From: Clusia tigrina
Taxonomy: Eukaryota > Arthropoda > Insecta > Diptera > Clusiidae
Length of the DNA: 64,000 nucleotides
Assembly (NCBI GenBank): GCA_920105625.2
Contig: OV050033.1
Span: 124,185,821 to 124,249,820, forward strand
Reading direction: 5' to 3'
The notes below the pieces were generated by a model. It ran no database searches. It was not told where the DNA came from and was given only the letters and a program-made list of their open reading frames with translations. The translations under genes and the position numbers were made by a program. Positions 11,394 through 20,730 of the stretch are shown here, piece by piece. The stretch's first letter is position 1; each line of letters begins with the position of its first letter.

Positions 11394-13060
11394 GAAAGCC
11401 TTTTTAAATATAACTTCAATAAAAATTATAAAAACATAAAAAACTAAAACGAGTAACGACGTCTGAAGTCGGGTTAGACCGTTTCCAAATACCCTTTACC
11501 TCGCATGTGCGTGCGAGCTAAACCATGACGATGTGCCCTTTACTCAGATAACATCTAGAGTCATTTTTGGTAGGATACCCTGAGTATGGTTTATAAAGAG
11601 AGGCGTGGCCTTTCTCTGATTGACCCCATTTCTTGCGAATGCCTTTGCACCATCACCATACTAATTCATGTAAAATTTGGTCCAAGAATTTGGCATAGGT
11701 TCTAAGTCATAAACATATAACAATAGAGGGCGTGGCTCTCAAAATGCACGGCCCATTTTTTGTTTTGTGATATGTACTAGCACTCTGAACCTTGTAACGT
11801 GTGTACTTCTCTAACTACTGCTGATTCGTGGGCGTCTATACGAAGAGCGCCATAGGTGAAGTTGCTTCGTGGGATTCTGTTGGAAGAAGAGGTCCAGCTG
11901 GTGTTGCATCCTGAGCGTCTCTACGAAAAGAGGCTGAGTTCTTGGGCTGCTGGCGCTTTTATAGGCCAAAGCTGCCACGACGCCCAGTGCATCTTGTTAT
12001 TGCAGGAATGGCCAATTTCCTATGTTGCTAAGGCCAAGCTAGTTGTTTTTGTACAGTCGCCTTTGCTTGTTGTTATCATGGTGTGTGTGCCCTTGGACGA
12101 CCTTCATAGTTGTTCGGAGCATGTTGGTTGTAATAATGCTCAGCCGGTCCAGACGTGTTGTTGCCACAGAGCAGATTGGCCTCAATGTAGCTATGTTGAT
12201 GTTGTCAAATCTGCCTGCAGGTGTCCGCCCCTGGACTCGCTGCCGCTTGACCCGCTGTCGGTGACACCCACTGGTTGGAGCAGCTTGCACTCCCTATTGG
12301 AAGTTCCACCGCTCTCCTATGTGGAGTGTCGGATACTTCGGACGATCTTTTTTCATCCTCACAACCTTCGTAAGAAGTTGCGTTGATAAATCTTGCATAG
12401 GGCCCCAGAAATAAATACTGGTTAATTCTGGGCGTGGCAATAGTAGTATGGTCCACATTTTGCACCCACACTAGTATGAGCCCAATGTTCATTACTGCCA
12501 ATTCTAGTTCATATATCAGCAATACGAGCAGAGCTAGACTAGTTTAAAATTTAGTAAAGAAACTTCCTTATATAGAAAGTGGGCATGTCCTTTCTCTGAT
12601 CAACCCCAGTTCTTCTAGCTATAATCTTTATAATCGCAATATGCTGCTTCTCATAAAATTTCATCCATATATATTTTATAGATCTTAAGTATTGAATATT
12701 TATTTATAGTAGACGTGACAGTTAATACATACCGCCCACATCTACATTACTACCAAACTGCGTCACTATTCCATTATTGGATTGAAGTTATAGCCATTTT
12801 AAAAATATGAAAAAGAGGCATATATGGCTGGTTGGCGTGGTCTTAATGCAAATAGGCTCACATAGCAAAATATTCGAAATATAGTAAAACAAGAACAAAT
12901 ACAATTACAAGTCGCGTAGAATGTAGAAGCGATCGAAATAATGTGCGATTATCTAAAAGTAATTTCCCAAATTCAATAGTGAATAATAATTGGAACGATA
13001 TTTTAATTGATTCCAATAAGGTGTTAGGGCGTTGAATTTAGTTCCGCGAAATTTCGATTC
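11394..13060. other. Repeat-like non-coding stretch between unit A and the Helitron
   Basis: Phrases such as 'ggcgtggcctttctctgattgacccca' (about 11603) recur in altered form near 12580, which marks an old dispersed repeat. An ORF at 11856-12386 has no domain that I recognise in either orientation, so I do not call it a gene. It may be the eroded inside of a transposon. Confidence 0.35.
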
Positions 13061-13489
13061 ATTTAATTGCGGTGATTCTTCATTACATTATTCATTCTGT
13101 GGTGCATTATATTTTCGTTCAGAGATTAAATCTGGTAACAACAAAACATTTACATTATGTTATCACTAAGGTGAAGTTCACTTATCACCATTTACTCAAA
13201 ATGTATTCGTTCAAAATCTTTTCGTCCGCCGTCCTAATTCAGATCACCGAATATGAAGCAACGTTCCAAAACTTTTATTTCAAATATTCGTTCTTATAAT
13301 TCTTCATTTGCAATGGTTAGTTCTGAGGCCAAGTTGGCTGATACAAATACATGCCACATTTTACCATTGTGCTGGTGCGTTAACTTCTGAATGCGGTCGT
13401 CAGCCGTGTTATGCACAATTGTATTTTTATGTTGTGGATACAGCGTGAAGATACAGAATGCGTGAAGCAGCAAATGTTAAATGTAATAT

Positions 13490-14945
13490 AAATTTGATGC
13501 GTGAATCCATCGTTATTTATTACTATGACGTGTAATCCGAAATGGCCAGAAATAGTTAGGGCTCTTTATAGCAGTAAAGCTAATTTCCGCCCGGAAATTG
13601 TTGTGCGGGTTTTCAAAAGTACGCTTAAAGAGTTTATTAATCAATTCTTCGAAAATAAATTTTTGGCAAAGTAGAAGCAATTATTTTCACCATAAAGCTT
13701 CAAAAACGTGCCCTTCCGCATGCACATATATTGAACCCCTTTGGCACATCAGAACAGATTCAGTGATAATGCAGATACTGACAAAGCAGCTTCTGCTGAA
13801 ATTCCCAACCCTTGATTCATGGACCTTGTGGAACTCTTAATCCGAATCCAGTCTGAGGGATGGTGACTGTTTTAAAAAAATGTCCAAAATATTTCTGTTG
13901 TGAAACCCGTGATTGAGTGAATGGCTACTCAGTTTATAAACGTCGCTATAATGGCATCACAGCTAACGTGCTGTTCTATACAATCGAATGGTCGTTATGT
14001 GGGTTTAACAGAAGCTGCATGGCGTATATTTTAATTTTAGACGCACTTTCAATCGCACATGATAATTCGACTTGCCATCTACGGATTTCTTTGAAATATC
14101 TAATCAACTTATTGCTGTGCCTGAAGATATTATTGAATATATCTTTGGCAATTTTTTATAAATACTGAAATTCTTAATCGTATGCCAGGAGAGGAAAACG
14201 CATACTTCAGTTATGATAAAATTGTTTGTGATGATGATCGAGAGCAAGCGAATTTTCCTGTTGAATATTGGAATACGTTGACTGTTAGCGGTTTCGAAAG
14301 AGAATTGCATTGTATTGTTTATACCTAATTTAAATACAGGGAGCGTTGATGGACTGCGTGTAAAACGAATGCATTGGATTTCAATTGACTGCGAACTTTT
14401 GACTGGTGTTGCATGTTGCAAAATAATCTTAATTCCACGCATTCACTTAACTTATTCTGGTGCAATTTTACCATTTACGTTTCAACGTACACAGTTTCCA
14501 GTCATTTCTGCATTTGCAAAGACTATAAATAAATCACAAGGCCAAACATTCGACCAAACATTCGACAATGCAGGTATATTGTTACGGCAACCTGTATACT
14601 CGTATACTCATGGGCAATTGTACGTTGTTGACAGTAGAGTTCGATCTTTTGTTGGATTGCGATTCTATGTTTCAGATACTTCTGACCAAGGTAGATTAGT
14701 AATCCAACGTAATAATGTTCCCACAATAGAATAAATTTTCAATTTTTTCCCATGGATAATCTCACATGAATGAATGTCGTTATATTTAAATGTGCTGTAA
14801 GTGTGACTGTTAATGAATGAATGAATGCGGTCTCATCCATAAGTGACTTGGTGGATGAGCTCACCTTTTGATATAAACGTACTTTAACACAAATTTTTAA
14901 ATTTCCCTAGAGTGCGGTCAAATTTCGGCCGCTAGGTTTCACTAG
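13490..14945 (+). mobile_element. Degenerate Helitron: N-terminal and C-terminal Rep/helicase pieces with 3' terminus
   Basis: From about 13520 the frame reads TCNPKWPEIVRALYSSKANF followed by RPEIVVRVFKSTLKEFINQF, the Helitron-like N-terminal domain of Helitron RepHel proteins. YSVYKRRYNGITANV (about 13925) continues it. After frameshifts and loss of the middle, 14170-14735 encodes the helicase C-terminus: MPGEENAYFSYD, FTFQRTQFPVISAFAKTINK, SQGQTFD and HGQLYVVDSRVRSF. A candidate 3' end is present. A GC stem GCGGTC/GGCCGC (14914-14919 with 14927-14932, one G-T wobble) is followed by 9 nt and then CTAG at 14942-14945 before a T, which fits the Helitron hairpin plus CTRR-T rule. Many stops make it inactive. 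The 5' end was not found. Confidence 0.72.
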
Positions 14946-14954
14946 TATATATAA

Positions 14955-16125
14955 ATCTTGTATAGTATTCGAGTTAAGCGCACACATTGAAAGCATAGCA
15001 TTGGAGATATTCCACCCCTTTCTTGTTTGCGTTCTGTGCTGCTACTGTGATACATCTTGTGTTCTATATAGGAGCCTAGAAATGTATGCGAAATTGTTGC
15101 TATTGACCACATTTCTATTCGCACGTGTTACAATTCAATATTCAGTCACTTATCAGAAATTTAAATGCTCTCACAATTAGTTTTTAGTACCCGATTGTAG
15201 TCAGGTAAGCAGCTTGGAGCATAATGAAATATAGGGGGGTGGCATGACGTATTCCAGCACGCTACCTAAAAACACATGCAGAGCCAGGGAGAGTCGGAGG
15301 CGCGTGTACAACATTTTATTGTCAAATTTTATTTACGTGTCTAAAAGTTTTGTTGACAGGGCCTGTTTTTCATTTGCTGATAATTAAAAACATCGAATGA
15401 CGCACGAAAAATAAAAATTTATAAAAAAAATTGTACATATGCCTAAAACAATACAAGAAGCATTGTTTTTCTTTCCAAGGTTATTAGTTCCGTTTCAGCT
15501 TGTTTGTCTTTCATGTCTGTTTACCAAGTGAAAAATTGTCTGTTTTCCTCTTTTCAAGTATATTCATAATTAAATTACAAAAGAAATAACAAATTATGTC
15601 AAAATATTCAGAACAAAAAACCAAAAATTTCAACAACACCACCACAGAAATTTGAAAAGTCTCCCCCCTTGGTGCTTTCACTGTAGTGGTGGTGTTGGGT
15701 CTGACCCAATTTGTATATAAGTCGAACCTGTTCTAAAGATTCCCAGTGATATTTCATCATAGTCAAACGCCATGTTATCTTCCGTCAGATACTCCATTCT
15801 TGTGTTAGTGTTTCTGCTGGTTTGCAGTGCTGTTGGCAGTGACAGGGTGCTGACAGTTTACGAAAAAGGATTCGTATTATCCATTGAAGATAAGATGAAG
15901 GACTTGGAAAAAGTTCGATTCTGTGTTTACCGGGGATTGAAAAAAATTATTGAAACGAGGGCAGTAGATAGAAATGAAAACGAGGATTTCGTATATGAAG
16001 ACAGCAAAATAGTTTTGAAAATAGGAGATGTATTGAAAGTCGCGTATAAATGGCGCAGTGGACCCCACTACATCACGGAGAGATTGGTCGTTAATAAAAT
16101 TGAATCTACCTCCACAGGTTCCTGG
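14955..16125 (+). repeat. Duplicated CBM39-gene unit B
   Basis: This is the second copy of the unit seen at 10180-11345. From about 15195 to 16121 it is nearly identical to unit A, with scattered single-base differences such as 'cacatgcagag' versus 'cacatggagag'. The leading 240 bp is more diverged. It begins a few bases after the Helitron 3' terminus and ends inside the ORF, where it is joined to unit B2. Confidence 0.75.
15634..15747 (+). promoter_or_regulatory. Promoter B: inverted repeat, kappaB-like site, TATA and initiator
   Basis: This is the same arrangement as upstream of gene A, shifted by 4783 bp: CAACACCACCAC at 15634-15645, AAAGTCTCCC at 15656-15665, GTGGTGGTGTTG at 15686-15697, TGGGTCTGACCCA at 15696-15708, TATATAAG at about 15712-15721 and CCCAGTG near 15743. 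Being almost identical to promoter A, it is not independent evidence of selection. Confidence 0.55.
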
Positions 16126-16203
16126 CTATCTAAATTCCCAGTGATATTTCATCATAGTCAAACGCCATGTTATCTTCCGTCAGATACTCCATTCTCGTGT
16201 TAG
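15772..16203 (+). CDS. Small secreted GNBP-like (CBM39-type) protein B, C-terminus chimeric
   Basis: The first 116 or so residues equal those of gene A: signal peptide, KGFVLSI, NENEDFVYED and LKIGDVLKV. Near the end the second cysteine is lost (GSC in A, GSW here). The frame then runs across a recombination junction into the 5' UTR and start of the next copy, giving a foreign tail of about 25 residues ending TPFSC. It therefore overlaps the next ORF by 37 nt in a different frame. The loss of the paired Cys and the new tail suggest either a relaxed copy or a chimeric product. It has no 3' UTR or poly(A) signal of its own before gene B2. Confidence 0.65.
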   Translation: MLSSVRYSILVLVFLLVCSAVGSDRVLTVYEKGFVLSIEDKMKDLEKVRFCVYRGLKKIIETRAVDRNENEDFVYEDSKIVLKIGDVLKVAYKWRSGPHYITERLVVNKIESTSTGSWLSKFPVIFHHSQTPCYLPSDTPFSC

Positions 16204-17240
16204 TGTTTCTGCTGTTTTGCAGTGTTATTTTCGCAGACCCAAAGTCACGTCTGGAGCTGATGGTTTACATAAAAGGATTTCAATTTACCATTGCAGATAA
16301 AAGCGTGGAAACAGTTCATTTCACTTTGTACCGGGGAGGGACCGTGCTTTCTACATTGTGGGTAGTAGATGGAAAGGAAAACGAGGACTTCTTATATAAA
16401 ACCTGCGAAAGAAATTTGCAGATAGGAGATATTTTGAAAGTATCGGTTAAAATGCCTGGTAAAGCAGACTTCAACGAAATCGCCCGATTGACCGTTGATA
16501 AAATTGAAGCAACCCCCAATGGCTTCTGTCCCAATTAAATCCAGCTAAAAAGTAAGATACGGAGACAATATGGGATTAGAAAACATTGTCGAATAGAGAT
16601 GGAAAGTATGGTGAACCAATCCTACCAAACGAAAGGACCAATGACTTCCAGCTTAACAAAATTTTTTTAATATTATTTAACAGTGTTTTCATGTCAAATT
16701 TGTAAATTTATTTTAAATAAAAGAGAATGTGCATAATTAAAAGTTCGCAGTGTGCAATTATTTCAAAGGTTTAAGCACCAACACAGGACCGCGCAGATGA
16801 TTCAGTTCCGCTTCCTACTTCTCGACATATAATACATCAAATGATTCATTGAGTTATCTGATCATTCGTTCATATTCAGTACCATTGATTACATAATCCA
16901 TCTCTAGAATACTGCGTGGGATCTCAGACCCAATAAAAAAGTTCACAAATGCAGTAAGAATCGGCACGGAGGCAGTCTTCGCATTGACCTAATCCACAAA
17001 TATTTGAAAGCACCGCTTTGGACGTATTCGTAATCATTGCAAAACCATCTGAGACAAGTAAAGTGAAAGGTTTTCACTTAGTTGCTCATTTCACCACTTC
17101 ACTGCGCTGAGCTCGCAATGAACACGCCGCAATTGGCGCGCAGTTTGCATGTGGCTTCTTTGCTGCCTGCTCAGGCATTTTCTCCTACATTTGCAGGAAT
17201 TGGTTATTCACGTTTGACTTGAGAAACGCTTCTATATCTA
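16126..17240 (+). repeat. Duplicated unit B2 (gene body and 3' flank)
   Basis: This segment is collinear with 20320-21420 at high identity through the ORF, the poly(A) region and about 650 bp of 3' flank, including 'gagatggaaagtatggtgaacc' and 'gctcgcaa..aacacgccgcaattgg'. It starts at the initiator (cccagtgatatttc) and so lacks the TATA box and the upstream elements. Confidence 0.75.
16167..16538 (+). CDS. Small secreted GNBP-like (CBM39-type) protein B2, promoterless copy
   Basis: This is a 123-residue protein with a signal peptide (ILVLVFLLFCSVIFA) followed by the CBM39-like body: KGFQFTIADK, VHFTLYRGGTV, GKENEDFLYKT and LQIGDILKVSVKM, ending GFCPN. Two mature Cys (YKTCER and GFCPN) could form a disulfide. 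It differs from copy C at about a dozen residues, mostly near the N-terminus. The first 16 residues instead match genes A and B, which suggests exchange between copies. The start lies within the tail of ORF B, and the immediate upstream DNA is coding sequence of B, so expression would need a read-through (dicistronic) transcript or a cryptic promoter. AATAAA is at 16716-16721. Confidence 0.7.
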   Translation: MLSSVRYSILVLVFLLFCSVIFADPKSRLELMVYIKGFQFTIADKSVETVHFTLYRGGTVLSTLWVVDGKENEDFLYKTCERNLQIGDILKVSVKMPGKADFNEIARLTVDKIEATPNGFCPN

Positions 17241-17689
17241 CATATATATGTACATAAAATTCAATGTGTTTTTATTCGTTTGTTACTAATGGACTCCTAA
17301 ACCGTCCAACCTATCGCACCACAAAAGGTTTACCACATGAGCTTGGAGAGTGTTTTTGGCGAAATTTTATATGAATACGTATATTGACGCCAGAAACCCA
17401 AACATAAGTCCCCCTCCCTTCCATATAATGAACTTTGGAGACCCCACTTAAAATTACCCTATCTATGCTTCTATTGACGAAATATGAAGACAAATTTGTA
17501 TCAGTATACATAAGGTCTGTACTAGAGTGCATGCCAAATATGGGCAGATTATTACTACCGCAATATGGGCAGATTATTACCACTGTCACGCCCACAATTA
17601 TCAAAAAATTTGTACTGGGCTCCCATAAAAGATTCATCATTGAAATTTCACACGAAGGTTGCGGGTGTATACTTTAAACACTACACGAA
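17241..17689. other. Non-coding stretch between unit B2 and Helitron middle piece
   Basis: The text resembles old dispersed repeats. The phrase 'atatgggcagattattac' appears twice (about 17538 and 17562), and 'ttaccacatgagcttgg' and similar phrases occur without coding content. Short ORFs on both strands show no domain. Confidence 0.3.
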
Positions 17690-18533
17690 AAATGGGCGGA
17701 ACGTTAACTGCCTTTGTTCGTTTGAGCCCAGCAGATGAATTGGCGAGAGCGTTGCTGTATCATGGAGTTCCAAAGTATCACACTTGAAACACATCAAAAA
17801 TGAGATTCAACGAAGAAAGCAAAGGTGCATTTGATCCTGAATATGCTACGTACTTCTGATGCATCGCGACAATGCTGAATGCTTTTATTTGCGAATGCTG
17901 CTACACAGTCAGAGGACCAACATCATTTCAAGCAATCCAAACCATTCATGACTATGTATGTGAGGCATACAGAGAGGCAAGTGATATACTTGGCTTACCT
18001 GAAACTTATTAACATTGGGATACCACGTTAACGCAAGCATCTGTGGGAAAAACCTAGAGAAAGCCTAAGTTAAGACATAAGTCGACAAGGGCACAGAACG
18101 AATCTTTATATGGATGTTCAGTATTCAAACGACCTTTTCAATCAAGCGCTCATATTACTTGAGGATAAATATAATCATATCATAAAGGTATATCCATCTC
18201 CAACAAAATTCTTTGTCAGCTAGTTTACCTCCACAGATACGAGAACCGAAACGATGTTCAAGATTGAGACGCTTTACGTCAATATGACGTTGAACAGCTG
18301 CGGGTTTTTTTTGACGCTCAAGAAATATTGTTGACTGATAACCAAAGACGCGCATACAATACAGCTAGTCAGTATGTGGTTATGCAATTCAAAACGGTGG
18401 ACTTATTTTCCTTCATGCACCAGGAGGCACTGAAAAGACATTTCTTCTGAATTTGATACTCGCCGAAATTCGAAAATGGAATGAAAACGCACTCGCTGTG
18501 GCATCATCGGCAATTGCAGCAACACTACTCGAT
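17690..18533 (+). mobile_element. Degenerate Helitron: middle/helicase piece
   Basis: Successive frames encode GTLTAFVRLSPADELARALL, LYHGVPKYHT, TVRGPTSFQAIQTIHDYVCE and AYREASDILGLPETY, then FNEALILLEDKY, QYDVEQLRVFFDAQEILLTD and finally HAPGGTEKTFLLNLILAEIR with ALAVASSAIAATLL. These match the central region and the Walker A segment (GGTGKT, here GGTEKT) of Helitron Pif1-type helicases. Several stops and frameshifts are present. It ends abruptly where unit C begins (ATTCGAGTTATGCGC). It covers the part missing from the 13.5-14.9 kb Helitron, so the two may derive from one family or even one element. Confidence 0.72.
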
Positions 18534-19186
18534 GGAGGATTCGAGTTATGCGCACACATTAAAATCATAGCATTGGAGTTAATCCACCCATTTCTTGTTT
18601 GGCGTTCTATACTCCTATTGTGATCCATCTTGTGTCTTATATAGGAGCCTAGAATTGTATATGTGTGATTTGTGTGCGTGGTAAATTGTTGCCACTGGGC
18701 ACATTTCCTTGTGCACTTGTTACAATTAATTATTCAGAGTTACTTGCACTTATTTAAATACTTTCTATGAGAGGTTTTTGTAGTGGATTCCTGTGTGGGC
18801 GTTTGCAGTCAGGTAAGCAGCATATAGAAACTACGGCTAATTAAATATATGGGGCAGGCACCACTTATTCCAGCAAGAATAGAGAGCCAGAGACAGTCGA
18901 AGGCACGTGCAGAATATTTAATTGTAAAGTGTTAATTATGTGTTTAAAACCTTTGTTGACAAGGCCTGTGTTTCATTTAGCTTATTATTTAGAAACAAAA
19001 TATTATATATTAAATACATATTAATGGATCTGGGAAAAAGTTTGTGGCGATATGTGGGGTCAATTGCAAATAAGTCAGAAAACTTGGCTCGTTGAAACTG
19101 TGACACGTTAAGCGTCACTTTGAGTGTATTCACATCGATATTGGTGCAGTGCTTGAATAGCTATCCTCACACTCACCTAGGTCTGT

Positions 19187-19390
19187 TCAAGGCCTATTGT
19201 GACCACTGGAGGTTTTTCCCCACACGTCCGGATCCTCCTTAAACCATCCTGTAGATTTGATAAAAGTAGCCACTTTCGTTAGCTTCATCCGGGAAACCTC
19301 CTCTATACTGTCAAGAAATGCGAACCCAAGAGCGGAGAACTTTTTTCTGTATAGAGCCATGCACCCACACAGGAAGTGTTCCACTGTTTT
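19187..19390 (-). mobile_element. LINE ORF2 C-terminal fragment
   Basis: The minus-strand frame reads MEHFLCGCMALYRKKFSALG and then FLDSIEEVSRM and FIKSTGWFKED. This matches the 'EHFLC.CPAL' Cys/His knuckle and the terminal alpha-helical tail of fly I/jockey-like LINE ORF2 proteins. Only the 3' end is present. Confidence 0.6.
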
Positions 19391-19880
19391 GATGTGAAAG
19401 ATAAGTCACGTTCTGGTCTTCCAATCACTGGAAAAGCTGATGAAATACTTGCAAAAGTCCAGCAAGATAAGCATGTCAGCAGTCTCCATATTGGTATGGA
19501 GCTGGGCATTGACCGCAAAGCTGTTTTGAACCAAAGCCGGCTACAAAAAGAAACTCGATGTATGGATTCCTCCGGAAGCGTTAAAAATCATGGACAAGGG
19601 ATGGAGGGCCAGGACTGATGCCGAAAAAGGTAATGCTGTGTGTGTGGCGGAACTACGAGGGAATCGTCCACCATCAGCTACTTCATAGCACCCTCCGACT
19701 ATCACTTCATCCCATCTCTGCAGAACTCTCTCAATGGAATTAAGCTGCTTTCAAAAGAAGCCTGCGAAAACCACTTCAGTTTTTCAACGAGAAACCACAG
19801 AATTTCTTCAACGATGGCATCACGGGGTCTACCCGAAAATTACTAAAAACGCCACGAACTTTTTCCCAGACCCATTATTT
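19376..19880 (+). mobile_element. mariner transposase remnant
   Basis: The frames encode VKDKSRSGLPITGKADEILA, KVQQDKHVSSLHIGMELGID and RKAVLN, the helix-turn-helix DNA-binding half of mariner transposases. Downstream, after frameshifts and loss of most of the catalytic core, they encode IAPSDYHFIPSLQNSLNG, the C-terminal 'PSDYHLF' block containing the third catalytic aspartate. Terminal inverted repeats were not found. It is dead. Confidence 0.75.
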
Positions 19881-20218
19881 TGACGCATGTAAAATAAAAA
19901 ATAGTAACAAAAATTGTACATTAGCCTAAAAAACACAACAATATTTGTTTTCCTTCCCAAGGTTATTAGATCTATTTCAGTTCGTTTACTCTTCACTTCT
20001 GGTTGCCTGACAAGAGTAAAATTTTGTTAGCTTGCTTTCGAGCACATTCAATAATCATACTACAAAATAAATATCTAAATTAAAGTAAAATAAATAAACA
20101 AAATTTTAAAACACTTGTTTTCTTGGCCAAGTTCACAGCTCACATTCAGTTTCAAGTTATTAAAATTTAAATAAAAATTCATAAATAGAATTCTCGGAAG
20201 AAATAACCAATATTTCAA

Positions 20219-20332
20219 CAACACCACCACAAAAATATGAAAAGTTCCCCTTGGTGCATTCAGTGTAGTGGTGGTGTTGGGTCTGACCCAATTTGTATAT
20301 AAGTCGAACCTGTTCTAAAGGTTCCCAGTGAT
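20219..20332 (+). promoter_or_regulatory. Promoter C: inverted repeat, kappaB-like site, TATA and initiator
   Basis: CAACACCACCAC (20219-20230) and GTGGTGGTGTTG (20268-20279) flank AAAGTTCCCC (20241-20250), whose complement GGGGAACTTT is a good match to GGGRNNYYYY. The palindrome TGGGTCTGACCCA (20278-20290), TATATAAG (20296-20303) and CCCAGTG (about 20324) follow. The flanking DNA has diverged from promoters A and B, including a shorter spacer, while these motifs are kept and the kappaB-like core remains a consensus match. That is the best evidence in this window that the elements matter. Confidence 0.6.
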
Positions 20333-20353
20333 ATTTCATCATAGTCAAACGCC

Positions 20354-20725
20354 ATGTTATCTTCCGTCAGATACGCTATTCTCGCGCTTGCGTCTCTGCT
20401 GTTTTGCAGTGTTGTTTTCGCAGACCCAAAGTCAGGCCTGGAGCTGAAGGCTTACAAAAAAGGATTTCAATTTACCATTGCAGATAAAAGCGTGGAAACA
20501 GTTCATTTCACTTTGTACCGGGGAGGGACCGTGCTTACTACATTGTGGGTAGTAGATGGAAAGGAAAACGAGGACTTCTTATATAAAACCTGCGAAAGAA
20601 ATTTGCAAAAAGGAGATATTTTGAAAGTATCGGTTAAAATGCCTGGTAAAGCAGACTTCAACGAAATCGCCCGATTGACCGTTGATAAAATTGAAGCAAC
20701 CCCCAAAGGCTTCTGTCCCAATTAA
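20354..20725 (+). CDS. Small secreted GNBP-like (CBM39-type) protein C
   Basis: This is a 123-residue single-exon protein and the cleanest member of the cluster. It has a signal peptide to about residue 23 (ILALASLLFCSVVFA) and then the CBM39-like beta-sandwich features: LELKAYKKGFQFTIADK, VHFTLYRGGTV, WVVDGKENEDFLYKT and LQKGDILKVSVKM, ending in GFCPN. Mature Cys in YKTCER and GFCPN may pair. Compared with full GNBP/betaGRP proteins (about 450-500 aa) it lacks the glucanase-like domain, as do the short fly GNBP-like proteins. It has its own full promoter and a poly(A) signal (AATAAA, 20903-20908). Secretion and beta-glucan or microbial binding are inferred from the family. Confidence 0.78.
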   Translation: MLSSVRYAILALASLLFCSVVFADPKSGLELKAYKKGFQFTIADKSVETVHFTLYRGGTVLTTLWVVDGKENEDFLYKTCERNLQKGDILKVSVKMPGKADFNEIARLTVDKIEATPKGFCPN

Positions 20726-20730
20726 ATCCA

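Larger units (their letters stand above)
18534..20730 (+). repeat. Duplicated CBM39-gene unit C, interrupted by transposon remnants
   Basis: The leader (about 18534-18990) and the segment from about 19880 onward are collinear with units A and B, but more diverged upstream of the promoter. An insert of about 0.9 kb (about 18995-19880) contains a LINE end and a mariner remnant and is absent from A and B. Confidence 0.7.

Noticed and set aside
11856..12386. 176-codon ORF between unit A and the Helitron
   Set aside because: No recognisable domain on either strand. It lies among dispersed-repeat text, with other frames also open, so it is left unnamed.
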